Shown: positions 5,878-16,332, numbered from the stretch's first letter. The stretch: DNA of 16,660 bases from an uncultured Olsenella sp. (GCA_947253595.1 CAMXZR010000030.1:1-16660), one strand, 5' to 3'. Numbers and translations are program-made. Notes: generated by a model not told the origin, from the letters alone.

Positions 5878-7512
5878 CTATAGCCCGTAGATGGCCGAGA
5901 ACTTCTCCACCAGGTAGTCGCAGTAGTATTTTGCGTCGAAGGGCTCGCCGCAGGCGTCCTCGACGATCTGCGCCGGGTCCTTGGATCGACCGAAGCGCCA
6001 CACGCGGTCGCGCAGCCATGCGCGGACGGGTGCCAGGTCGCCCGACGAGAGCACCCCCTCCCAGTCCATGCCCTCCTCGATCATGCGATGGCGGAACTGC
6101 GCGCCGTAGGCGCCGCCCAGGGCGTAGGTGGGGAAGTAGCCGAAGAGGCCGTCCGCCCAGTGGGTGTCCTGCAGGGCGCCGTGGGTGTCGTCGGTCACCT
6201 TGACGCCCAGGTAGTCCTTGTAGCGCTGCCTCCAGAGCGTCGGGACGTCGGCCGCCTTGGCCTCGCCCGAGAAGAGCAGCTGCTCGATCTCGTAGCGGAT
6301 CAGGATGTGCAGGGGGTAGGTGAGCTCGTCGGCCTCGGTGCGCACGAGCGTGCCCTCGGCGCGGTTGGTTGCCAGATAGAACTGGTTGGGCGTCACGCGT
6401 CCCAGCTGCCCCCTGAAGTGGCGCGACATGGCGGCGAGCAGCGTCGGGGCGAAGGCGCGAGAGCGGCCCACGTAGTTCTCGAAGAAGCGCGACTGGCTCT
6501 CGTGGATGCCCGAGGAGGTGCCGCCCTTGAGGGAGGTGTAGTTGTACGCGGGGTCGACGCCCGTCTCGTACAGGGCGTGCCCCCCCTCGTGGAGCATGGT
6601 GTATACGTTGCTCACCACGTCGTCGGGATGGACGTGCGCGGCTATGACGGCGTAGTTGGTGGTGAGCGCGTCGGAGTAGGGGTGCTCGGTCCTGGTCAGG
6701 AACATGACCTTGGGGTCGAGCCCCTCGAGCGTCATGAGGTCGCTCGCCAGCTCCCACTGGCGCCTCTCGTCGAACTTTCCCTCAACGCAGCTGCGGCTGG
6801 GCTGCCATCCCTTTGACTCGATCTGGGCGAGGAGGGGCACGACGGCCTCCCTCACCCGCGAGAAGAAGCGGTCGTAGAAGGCGCGGTCGGTTCCGTGCTC
6901 GAAGTCGTCGAGCCACACGTCGTAGGGGTCGGCGTCCGGCCTGCGCAGCTTGGCGATGCGGCGCATGGAGTCCACCACGCGGTCGAGGTAGGGCTCGAAG
7001 GAGGCCCAGTCGTTGGCGTCCTTGGCCTTGCGCCAGACGGCGTCGGACTCGGTGGTGAGCCGCGTGAAGGCGGCAGCCTCCACCGTGGGGACGTCGACCA
7101 GCCTGGAACGGTCGCGCGCCAGCACGCGCACCTGGGCGCGCTGAGCAGGCGAGAGGAGCTCTCCCACGGAGCCGAGGCGCTCGAGGAGGGCGCCCGTCTC
7201 GGCGGAGCAGAGAAGGGCCTGGTCCTCCTCCTGCAGGATCGAGAGGGCCTCGCCGCGGTCGGCCGTCGCGGCCTCCGGGTCGATCGAGGGGCCGTAGCAC
7301 GCGATGCCTATCGAGGCGTAGCGGTGCGCATAGAGGTGACGCTCGAGGTCGTTCAGGGCGGCGATGTCAGCCTTGGGATTCACCAGCGCCGCAGGGTTGG
7401 GGCTTGCGGGCATGCCGGGCAGGCTCGTCTGCCCCGCGGCCGCCGCCGTGCCAGTGGCGACGGGCTCGTCGAGGTCGTCGAAGCTGGGGGTGCCGTCGTT
7501 GGTCTCGGCCAT
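5878..7512 (-). CDS. M32-family (Taq-type) metallocarboxypeptidase
   Basis: A 544-residue cytoplasmic zinc carboxypeptidase that trims residues from peptide C-termini. The zinc site HEGGH is at residues 308-312 and the second metal ligand lies in GIHESQSRFFEN (His337, Glu338). The family's later motifs are present: IRYEIE (about 405-410) and GALQDTHWADGLFGYFPTYALG (about 445-466). The first 45 residues, rich in Ala, Pro and Thr, extend beyond the ~500-residue family core. The motif normally reading DVRITT between HPF and HEXXH is replaced here by a segment around NYAVIAA, while HPY (277-279) remains. The start at 7512 has AGAGGAG five bases upstream. The gene heads the minus-strand run with dtd and mscL and is divergent from the ROK kinase, with 233 bases between them. 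Confidence 0.93.
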   Translation of the reverse strand: MAETNDGTPSFDDLDEPVATGTAAAAGQTSLPGMPASPNPAALVNPKADIAALNDLERHLYAHRYASIGIACYGPSIDPEAATADRGEALSILQEEDQALLCSAETGALLERLGSVGELLSPAQRAQVRVLARDRSRLVDVPTVEAAAFTRLTTESDAVWRKAKDANDWASFEPYLDRVVDSMRRIAKLRRPDADPYDVWLDDFEHGTDRAFYDRFFSRVREAVVPLLAQIESKGWQPSRSCVEGKFDERRQWELASDLMTLEGLDPKVMFLTRTEHPYSDALTTNYAVIAAHVHPDDVVSNVYTMLHEGGHALYETGVDPAYNYTSLKGGTSSGIHESQSRFFENYVGRSRAFAPTLLAAMSRHFRGQLGRVTPNQFYLATNRAEGTLVRTEADELTYPLHILIRYEIEQLLFSGEAKAADVPTLWRQRYKDYLGVKVTDDTHGALQDTHWADGLFGYFPTYALGGAYGAQFRHRMIEEGMDWEGVLSSGDLAPVRAWLRDRVWRFGRSKDPAQIVEDACGEPFDAKYYCDYLVEKFSAIYGL

Positions 7513-7575
7513 GTGAGCTCCTCTTCTCTGCCCGCGTGCGGCGGGCGCGCGTCTTGTCTGCCTGCCCAGAGTCTA

Positions 7576-7592
7576 ACCCCGAAGGGAGGGGT
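7576..7592. repeat. Short inverted repeat between the divergent peptidase and kinase genes
   Basis: A 5-bp stem (ACCCC 7576-7580, GGGGT 7588-7592) in the 233-base divergent region. It would lie in the 5' leader of the peptidase message. The region otherwise shows no gene and no convincing promoter hexamers. Confidence 0.3.
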
Positions 7593-7745
7593 CCCATCGC
7601 AAATCCGCATGCTCCCACACCGTCTGCGTGCGCCTCGGCCCCGTGGGCGGCATCTTGTTGGATACTCGGGTCACAGACGTGACGGGGCCGCGGAGGTCCC
7701 GGGCCGGGCGTTCCGCCTGGCGACATCGGACGGAAGGAGAGGGAC

Positions 7746-8723
7746 ATGCCCGACGTGCTTGACGGTCCCGCCGCTGCTGGCAGGGAGTGCGTGCTGGGAA
7801 TTGACGTGGGCGGCACCTCCATCAAGGCGGGCCTCATGAGCCGCGGGGGCGAGCTCCTGGGCACCACGAAGATTCCCACGGGCTCCATCGTCGGGCAGGA
7901 GGCCTTCGCCTGCATCGTCGAGGGGCTGGACGCCCTCGTGGCCAGCCAGGGCAGGAGCGCGGCCGACCTCCTGGCCGTCGGCCTGGACGTCCCCGGGCCC
8001 GTGGACGACGAGGGTCGCGTGGGGCTGCTCGCCAACGTCGACCTCGACGCCGACGGGCTGCGCGCTGCCCTCAGGAGGGCGTACCCCGCAGCCGGACTCG
8101 CCTTCGTCAACGACGCGAACGCGGCCGCCCTGGGCGAGCTCTGGAGGGGCTCGGGCAAGGGCATGGGGAGCTTCGTCATGATCACCCTGGGCACGGGCGT
8201 GGGTGCCGGCGTCGTGGTGGACGGCAGGCTCGTGGCGGGCGCCTTCGGGGCAGCCGGCGAGGTCGGCCACCTCACGGTCAATCCCGATGAGGAGAGGGTC
8301 TGCGGCTGTGGCAGGAGGGGCTGCCTGGAGCAGTACGCCTCCGCCAAGGGCCTGGTCTGGCTGTATCGCGACCGCTGCGCGAAGACGGGAGCCCATCCCG
8401 CCCCCATCGCGCACGCCACCGACGCCGTCGCCGTGTTCGACGCCTACCGCAGGGGGGACGAGGCGGCGGTCTGGGCGGTGAGCCAGATGTGCGAGAAGCT
8501 GGGGTTCGCCCTGGCGCAGGTGTCTGCCGTAGTGGATCCGGCGGTGTTTCTCATAGGCGGCGGGGTCGCGGGCGCCTTCGACCTCTTCGGGGAGGAGCTC
8601 GCCCGCGCCTTCCGCTCCCGCTGCCTTGCCCCATCTGCGGCCGCCCGCATCCTGCCCTGCGTCCTGGGCAACGACGCCGGCATGTACGGCGTGGCCTACG
8701 AGGCGCTGCTCGAGCGCGGCTAG
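7746..8723 (+). CDS. ROK-family sugar kinase, probable glucokinase
   Basis: A 325-residue cytoplasmic kinase that most likely phosphorylates glucose or a related hexose at C6 with ATP. The phosphate-binding loop reads GIDVGGTSIK (Asp20 to Lys27). The catalytic segment VNDANAAALGE is at 121-131 (Asp123 as base). GEVGH at 171-175 and the cysteine cluster CGCGRRGCLE at 186-195 form the structural zinc site diagnostic of ROK proteins. No N-terminal helix-turn-helix is present, so it is an enzyme rather than a NagC/Mlc-type repressor. AAGGAG lies six bases before the ATG. Sugar specificity cannot be read from the motifs; glucokinase is the commonest role, with mannose, fructose or N-acetyl sugars as alternatives. 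It is followed by a PTS EIIA gene on the same strand. Confidence 0.9.
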   Translation: MPDVLDGPAAAGRECVLGIDVGGTSIKAGLMSRGGELLGTTKIPTGSIVGQEAFACIVEGLDALVASQGRSAADLLAVGLDVPGPVDDEGRVGLLANVDLDADGLRAALRRAYPAAGLAFVNDANAAALGELWRGSGKGMGSFVMITLGTGVGAGVVVDGRLVAGAFGAAGEVGHLTVNPDEERVCGCGRRGCLEQYASAKGLVWLYRDRCAKTGAHPAPIAHATDAVAVFDAYRRGDEAAVWAVSQMCEKLGFALAQVSAVVDPAVFLIGGGVAGAFDLFGEELARAFRSRCLAPSAAARILPCVLGNDAGMYGVAYEALLERG

Positions 8724-8783
8724 GAGGTCCGCGCTGGGGCTGCATGGCCCCAATGGTGGTATCCTGACCATGTCTTTCCTGAG

Positions 8784-8840
8784 TCCGCCACGGGAAGGAG
8801 TCGCAGGTGCAGGTCACATGCGCGCGGAGCACGTGGCGGA
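8784..8840 (+). repeat. 9-bp inverted repeat in the leader of the EIIA gene
   Basis: TCCGCCACG (8784-8792) and CGTGGCGGA (8832-8840) are exact reverse complements 39 bases apart, ending 35 bases before the EIIA start codon. The right arm is part of the 12-mer GCACGTGGCGGA (8829-8840), which occurs again in the nifJ leader. It may form a leader RNA stem or serve as an operator pair. Confidence 0.45.
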
Positions 8841-8862
8841 GCGCAGTTCTCGCCCTCGTTCC

Positions 8863-8869
8863 GAAGGAG
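8863..8869 (+). promoter_or_regulatory. Shine-Dalgarno deciding the EIIA start
   Basis: GAAGGAG lies 6 bases before the ATG at 8876. The upstream in-frame GTG at 8807 has no such site and would add 23 residues unlike the family. Confidence 0.8.
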
Positions 8870-8875
8870 CAGCAA

Positions 8876-9328
8876 ATGAGTGACTTTGTCCAGGCAACGC
8901 ACGTCTTCCTCGACAACCCCGCAAAGAACGTGGACGAGGCCCTCGAGTTCCTCTCCAAGAAGTCGGTGGAGCTTGGCATCGCCGACGACGAGCAGGCAGT
9001 CCTCGACGCCTTCAAGGCCCGCGAGGCGGAGGGCACCACGGGTATGATGTCCGGCTTCGCCATCCCGCACGCCAAGTCCGCCGCCGTCAAGCAGGCCGCC
9101 GTCATGGTGGTCAAGTTCGCGGGCGACGTCGAGTGGGAGTCCATGGACGACAAGCCCATCGTCGTCGCCATCGCCCTGCTGGTCCCCGGGGCCGAGGCGG
9201 GCACCACGCACCTTCAGCTCCTCTCGAAGGTCGCCGTCATGCTCATGGACGAGGGCTTCAAGTCCGACGTCCTCGGTGCCGCCGACGAGGCGAGCATCGC
9301 CGAGCGCATCAACGCCAAGCTCGACTAG
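8876..9328 (+). CDS. Stand-alone PTS EIIA protein, fructose/mannitol (PtsN-like) type
   Basis: A 150-residue cytoplasmic protein made of a single PTS_EIIA_2 domain, which accepts phosphate from HPr on a histidine and passes it to an EIIB domain or acts as a regulator. The active-site signature GFAIPHAKS places the phosphorylated histidine at residue 65. A typical hydrophobic core (AAVMVVKFA, PIVVAIALLVPG) and the closing helices with HLQLLSKVAVML are all present. No EIIB, EIIC, HPr or EI gene is visible in the window, so it must work with partners encoded elsewhere or act as a regulatory PtsN-like protein. It follows the ROK kinase by 152 bases. That gap contains its own inverted repeat, so it may be transcribed separately. 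Confidence 0.9.
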   Translation: MSDFVQATHVFLDNPAKNVDEALEFLSKKSVELGIADDEQAVLDAFKAREAEGTTGMMSGFAIPHAKSAAVKQAAVMVVKFAGDVEWESMDDKPIVVAIALLVPGAEAGTTHLQLLSKVAVMLMDEGFKSDVLGAADEASIAERINAKLD

Positions 9329-9380
9329 GCCTTGCCCGGCCCGCCCAGGCTGGAGGGCCACGCCGCATGCACCATTGCCT

Positions 9381-9409
9381 GAAGGGAGGGGAGAGAATCC
9401 CCTCCCTTC
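9381..9409 (+). terminator. Hairpin after the EIIA gene
   Basis: A perfect 12-bp stem (9381-9392 with 9398-9409) with the loop GAGAA, 52 bases after the EIIA stop. It is followed by CGTCGTCG rather than a U-tract. The loop region resembles that of the hairpin after nifJ at 13321-13352. Confidence 0.7.
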
Positions 9410-9579
9410 GTCGTCGTGGGCCTTCGAGAATCTGTCATACGCGAGCATAATGCCAGGTCATAGTCCCGGCTTGTGGAGTCGGGATGTCCTTCGCCCGTCC
9501 TCCCGCGCGGCCTCGGTCCGCCGGGTCGCAATGCTCCCAGGGGCCTGACAATGGAGGCTCCCACGCCGTTTCGATGCGC

Positions 9580-9585
9580 TATAGT
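9580..9585 (+). promoter_or_regulatory. -10 element of the nifJ promoter
   Basis: TATAGT is the best -10 match upstream of nifJ and would start transcription near 9592, giving a leader of about 135 nt. At 17-bp spacing there is no recognisable -35 hexamer, which may mean activator dependence. A second candidate, CATAAT around 9446, also lacks a good -35. Confidence 0.4.
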
Positions 9586-9596
9586 GAATTGTGTCT

Positions 9597-9701
9597 GGAC
9601 CGTTGCCGCATGGAGAGGCACGTGGCGGAGGTCCAAGCAGTGATGCTCCCCGGGGCAGGGTGTCCTGGGGCACGATTCCGCAACAGCCACCAGCGCGGTG
9701 G
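9597..9701 (+). promoter_or_regulatory. Structured 5' leader of nifJ
   Basis: Three hairpins can be drawn between the likely transcription start and the ribosome site. The first (9597-9634) pairs GGACC with GGTCC outside and GCCGC with GTGGC inside, across a symmetric 3x3 internal loop. The second is short (9656-9659 with 9664-9667). The third (CCACC 9687-9691, GGTGG 9697-9701) sits 15 bases before the Shine-Dalgarno. I could not match it to a known riboswitch class. Confidence 0.4.
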
Positions 9702-9715
9702 ACCGTATCGCTTCG

Positions 9716-9724
9716 AAGGAGAGG
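9716..9724 (+). promoter_or_regulatory. Shine-Dalgarno deciding the nifJ start
   Basis: AAGGAGAGG lies directly before the ATG at 9727 (5 bases from AAGGAG). The frame stays open back to 9484, but the extra 81 codons have no family resemblance and no ribosome site. Confidence 0.85.
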
Positions 9725-9726
9725 AT

Positions 9727-13284
<3,558 letters not shown>

Positions 13285-13320
13285 CGCCTGGGGTTGCCTG
13301 AGGGCGTCAGCTGGCTAGGG

Positions 13321-13352
13321 GAGGGGCCGGGGGAGAGATTCCCCGGCCCCTC
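13321..13352. terminator. Hairpin between convergent nifJ and helD
   Basis: A perfect 12-bp stem (13321-13332 with 13341-13352), extendable by a G-U and an A-U pair to leave the tetraloop GAGA. It lies 36 bases after the nifJ stop. There is no U-tract on the plus strand (TCGCGTGG follows). By position it can terminate nifJ and possibly also helD, whose stop is at 13460. Confidence 0.7.
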
Positions 13353-13459
13353 TCGCGTGGTCGGCACCCACAGATCGCGGCATGGGACGTGCCCGGCGTA
13401 GGGGGACGGCCGACTTGCCAGGGCAGGTCGACCGAGAGGGACGGCTCGATCACGGGCCC

Positions 13460-15607
13460 CTATGCATTGAGCAACGGCGTCATCTCTCCCTGGCTCAGCA
13501 CGACCACGCGGTGCATGGCGCGGGAGATGGCAGTGTAGAGTCTGCGCCTTGCGAGCGGTTCGTCAGGATAGGTGTCCGCCTGCCCATCGGGCACGATGAC
13601 CTCGTCGAACTCGAGGCCCTTTGCGAGCCTCAGGTCCAGGAGCACCACGCCCTCCCTGGGGAGGGCGTCTCCCTTGCCGAGGTGGGTCACGGAATCCCCC
13701 AGCCGCCGCGCGAGCCAGCTGGCGCGTGCCCCGTTCTCGGCAACGACGGCGCAGAGGCCCTCGCGACCATGGGCATCCTCTATCCGGGCCCTCAGCTCCG
13801 CGAGGTATGCCTCGGCGTCAGCCGGGCAGGCACGAATCAGGGGCTCCACTCCCGGCCTGCGGACTGAGCTCAGGGTCACGCGCTCATCCTGGTCGAGGAG
13901 ACCGCAGAAGAGCTTGGTGATTTCGGGAGACGATCGGTAGCTGGTGAGCAGGCGGCACTGGTCCACCTCGCCATGGGTCTCCTCGAAGACGCGGCGTATC
14001 GCCTCGAAGCTCGCGCTGCCCGCTCGGATGGCCTGGTGGCGGTCTCCCAGGAGGAGGAAGTGGGCGTGCCCGAAGTAGCGCGCGAGCAGCATGAACTGGG
14101 CCTCGCTGTAGTCCTGCACCTCGTCCACCATCACGTAGCGCGCGTCCTGGGCACCGTCTCCGGTCAGGGCCAGCTTGAGGTAGAGCAACTCGACTGCGTT
14201 CAGGGCCTGCCTGCCGGTGACGCGCATGCCGATGCGGTCGAGGCGCAGCCAGGAGCAGGAGTCGACCTCCGCGAATGCGGGTGAGAAGAGCTCCCGGGAA
14301 TAGCGGCGGGCGTACTCCAGGGTCTCCTCCTCGTCGGCCGGGGCGACGAGCTCCCCGAAGACGCGCATCTGCTCGTCCACGTCGAGCGAGAGCATGCGCT
14401 CCTGCAGCTCCTCGTCACGCGCGAGCTGTGCCATCCTGCGCTCGACCTTCTGGTGCAGCTCCTCCCTCACGAGGGCGAAGAGTCTCGGGCCCATGCCGAG
14501 CCTGCCCACGTGCGCCTCGATGGACCTGCGGATCTGTGCGGCGGACAGCAGCCGGACGCCATCCACGCGGACGTCGCGGAAGTCCTGGTCCTCGAGGACG
14601 ACCGAGCCCACGGCGCGTTCCAGTTCCCTGAGGGAGGCGGGATCCGTCCCCTCGCCTCCCGAGCGCTGGTCCAGTTTCCGGTCGGCGAGGAAGGACCTCC
14701 AGGTGAGGGTATGGGGGTTGGACTCTCCCAGGCTGGGTAGGACGGTGTCGATGTAGCGGGCGAAGACGTCGTTGGGCGAGAAGAGGTAGACCTGGTCGGG
14801 CCTGAGGCTCTCGCGCTCCCGGTAGAAGAGGTAGGCGATGCGCTGGAGGAGCACCGAGGTCTTGCCCGATCCGGCGATTCCGTCCACCAGAAGGACCGGC
14901 ACGTCGTCGTGGCGCACCACCTGGTTCTGCTCGCGCTGGATGGTCGCGGTGATGGCCTGGAGCTTCTCGGAGTGGTGGCGCCTGAGCGCACCGAGAAGCA
15001 GAGCGTCCTGGATGGCCACGCTGGTGTCGAAGTAGGACCTGAGGCGGTCCCGCACGATGTCGAACTGGCGGCGTAGCTCCAGGTTCACGGTCCGCGTCCG
15101 CCCGTCCACCTCGTAGCTCGTGGGGCCGACCTCCTGGTTGTAGTAGGTCTGGGCGACGGGGCTGCGCCAGTCCACGACGAGGGGGACCTGCCGCTCGTCC
15201 GTGATGCCCACGGTGCCTATGTACACGTCGCGCGCGGGGCGGCCCGGTCTCATCTGGAGCCGCACCTTTGCGAAGTAGGGCTGCTGCAGGAGCAGGAGGG
15301 AGCGCCTCAGACGGTCCAAGGTGAAGTCGTGGTGCTGGTTGTAGGTGTCGATGACGCTGTTCAGGGTCTCGATGGCTGCCAGGGTCTCCATGGTCTCGTC
15401 GTCGCTGTTGAAGTTGAGCCTGACCTCTTCGCTCATGTCGCGCAGGTCTTGGGCGGCATACTTGTGGGTGGTCTCGAGCTCCCTCTGCACATCGTCGTGG
15501 ATGCCCTGCAGGCGCTCGTGCGTCCGTAAGAGGTGCTCCTGCTCCTCGTGGAAGACGGGGTCGTCCTGGGAACTCGTCCCTGTGGTTGCGGTCATGGGCT
15601 CTGGCAT
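13460..15607 (-). CDS. helD: HelD-like RNA polymerase recycling ATPase (UvrD/Rep superfamily 1)
   Basis: A 715-residue SF1-type motor. HelD proteins bind RNA polymerase, insert an N-terminal coiled coil into the secondary channel and use ATP to release stalled polymerase from DNA. The N-terminal ~100 residues are Glu/Leu/Arg-rich helices (EEQEHLLRTHERL, HDDVQRELETTHKY) that fit the coiled-coil arm. Walker A GIAGSGKTS is at 243-251 and Walker B/motif II DEVQD at 495-499. LLGDRHQAI, LLTSYRSSPEI, KGLEFDEVIVPD (from about 663) and YTAISRAMHRVVVL (from about 691) follow in order. The long insertion between Walker A and motif II is typical of HelD. The ATG at 15607 has AGAGGGGG a few bases upstream; ATGs at 15649 and 15595 have weaker sites. 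A DNA helicase of the UvrD/PcrA type is the alternative, but the N-terminal arm favours HelD. Confidence 0.88.
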   Translation of the reverse strand: MPEPMTATTGTSSQDDPVFHEEQEHLLRTHERLQGIHDDVQRELETTHKYAAQDLRDMSEEVRLNFNSDDETMETLAAIETLNSVIDTYNQHHDFTLDRLRRSLLLLQQPYFAKVRLQMRPGRPARDVYIGTVGITDERQVPLVVDWRSPVAQTYYNQEVGPTSYEVDGRTRTVNLELRRQFDIVRDRLRSYFDTSVAIQDALLLGALRRHHSEKLQAITATIQREQNQVVRHDDVPVLLVDGIAGSGKTSVLLQRIAYLFYRERESLRPDQVYLFSPNDVFARYIDTVLPSLGESNPHTLTWRSFLADRKLDQRSGGEGTDPASLRELERAVGSVVLEDQDFRDVRVDGVRLLSAAQIRRSIEAHVGRLGMGPRLFALVREELHQKVERRMAQLARDEELQERMLSLDVDEQMRVFGELVAPADEEETLEYARRYSRELFSPAFAEVDSCSWLRLDRIGMRVTGRQALNAVELLYLKLALTGDGAQDARYVMVDEVQDYSEAQFMLLARYFGHAHFLLLGDRHQAIRAGSASFEAIRRVFEETHGEVDQCRLLTSYRSSPEITKLFCGLLDQDERVTLSSVRRPGVEPLIRACPADAEAYLAELRARIEDAHGREGLCAVVAENGARASWLARRLGDSVTHLGKGDALPREGVVLLDLRLAKGLEFDEVIVPDGQADTYPDEPLARRRLYTAISRAMHRVVVLSQGEMTPLLNA

Positions 15608-15656
15608 GGCACCCCCTCTGCCGCCGCGGCTTCCGACGGGCGACGGCACATACGGT

Positions 15657-15671
15657 GGGGTCTTCGACCCC
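15657..15671 (-). repeat. Small hairpin in the helD leader
   Basis: A 6-bp stem (GGGGTC 15657-15662, GACCCC 15666-15671) lies between the likely helD transcription start (about 15679) and its start codon. It may affect the leader's folding. No known regulatory class is recognised. Confidence 0.35.
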
Positions 15672-15685
15672 GGCTCAAGACGTAG

Positions 15686-15691
15686 ATTGTA
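15686..15691 (-). promoter_or_regulatory. -10 element upstream of helD
   Basis: The minus strand reads TACAAT here (one mismatch to TATAAT), 78 bases before the helD start. The -35 region at 17-18 bp is a poor match. The implied leader is about 72 nt. Confidence 0.4.
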
Positions 15692-16053
15692 CCCGCTGCG
15701 GGTCAGCGCCTTGCAGGCGAGAGTGCCCTACGACTCTGGTCTACGGCCTCGCCTCGCCGGCGGCCGCGAAGCAGCCGCTGGCGGAAATGATCAGAAAATC
15801 GCATACAACTGCCTGCAGTGGGGTAAGATTGCATCAACACAGGAAGCCGATACGAGTCGTCGGCCAACCGAGGGGGTGATGCCAGTGGACAGGGAAGAGC
15901 CGATATCAGGGCGTCCCGCAGCTGGCGTCGCGAGCCCCGTCTTTTTCTAGAGGCCATAGCAATCCAGGCCTAGTAGGCGATACGAGCATCGCATAATCCA
16001 AAGGGACAGCCGGAAGAGCCGACCCAGCTGCGAAGGAGCCGGAGCGCCAACCG

Positions 16054-16167
16054 ATGAGGCGCTGTGTTTCAATCGCACGTGGTTCTATTGGTCCGAGCAT
16101 CTTGCTTCGCACGTGTCCAATGCCTTTGATTCGTCGCATGGACGCCATGCACGTGGGCGTGAGCTAA
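16054..16167 (+). CDS. Possible small protein of 37 residues
   Basis: An ATG at 16054 opens 37 codons ending in TAA at 16165-16167. The product starts MRRCVSIARG, is basic and hydrophobic in the middle, with two cysteines (4 and 21), and matches no family I know. A GGAG sits 9 bases upstream and GAAGGAG 15 bases upstream, so the ribosome site is only fair. The start codon falls in the loop of a 6-bp hairpin (16043-16048 with 16058-16063). An AAGGAGGGG overlaps the stop codon but no plausible start follows it. It may be a chance frame. Confidence 0.2.
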   Translation: MRRCVSIARGSIGPSILLRTCPMPLIRRMDAMHVGVS

Positions 16168-16193
16168 GGAGGGGAGTCCAAAGGGCTCTTAGG

Positions 16194-16286
16194 GTGCCCG
16201 GAAGGGCACGAAGACCAGATTGCCAGCACGGTGGCAAGTGAACGTAGCGTTCGAGGGGTGGGTGTCAAAGATGGCACCCACCCCTC
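16194..16286 (+). ncRNA. String of four adjacent hairpins upstream of the HAD gene
   Basis: Four stems follow one another: GTGCCC/GGGCAC around a GGAA tetraloop (16194-16209), TTGCCA/TGGCAA (16220-16237), GAACG/CGTTC with a 3-nt loop (16240-16252), and a perfect 12-bp stem (16253-16264 with 16275-16286). The third and fourth abut with no gap. The density is more than random GC-rich DNA usually gives and suggests a structured RNA, either a leader of the HAD gene or the end of an upstream transcript with the last stem as terminator. Confidence 0.4.
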
Positions 16287-16332
16287 CCTGCGCTAGGATG
16301 TGGAAAGATACCCGTGCCACAGGGAGGCTCAC

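Larger units (their letters stand above)
15760..16332. other. Long intergenic region, possible structured RNA
   Basis: About 570 bases (about 725 counted from the helD start) with no convincing gene. It is less GC-rich than the coding DNA and holds repeated words: CGATACGAG at 15848 and 15978, GCCAACCGA at 15863 and 16046, and GGAAGAGCCGA at 15893 and 16012. Both CGATACGAG copies sit in small hairpins. A run of four further hairpins fills 16194-16286. A short T-run at 15942-15946 has no clean hairpin before it. No known RNA family could be assigned by eye. Confidence 0.5.

Noticed and set aside
6088..7839. Long plus-strand frames over the M32 peptidase (6088-6816, 6895-7839)
   Set aside because: They are antisense shadows of a gene with intact HEXXH and other family motifs; their translations are low in complexity.
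7671..8771. 366-codon minus-strand frame over the ROK kinase
   Set aside because: Antisense shadow; the plus strand has all ROK motifs and a good ribosome site.
15890..15930. Words resembling a cobalamin riboswitch (AGGGAA followed by CCCGCAGCTG)
   Set aside because: The spacing between them is short, the B12 box (AAGCCAGGAGACC-like) is missing downstream, and no cobalamin-related gene follows.
15941..15947. T-run as an intrinsic terminator
   Set aside because: No stable hairpin ends immediately before it; the best stem pairs GAC-GGG with CCC-GTC across a mismatch and a very long loop.
15879..15950. A 23-codon frame (MPVDREEPIS...) ending in VASPVFF
   Set aside because: The purine run before its ATG is only two bases away, and the frame overlaps the repeated words that look like RNA structure. 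Too short to support.
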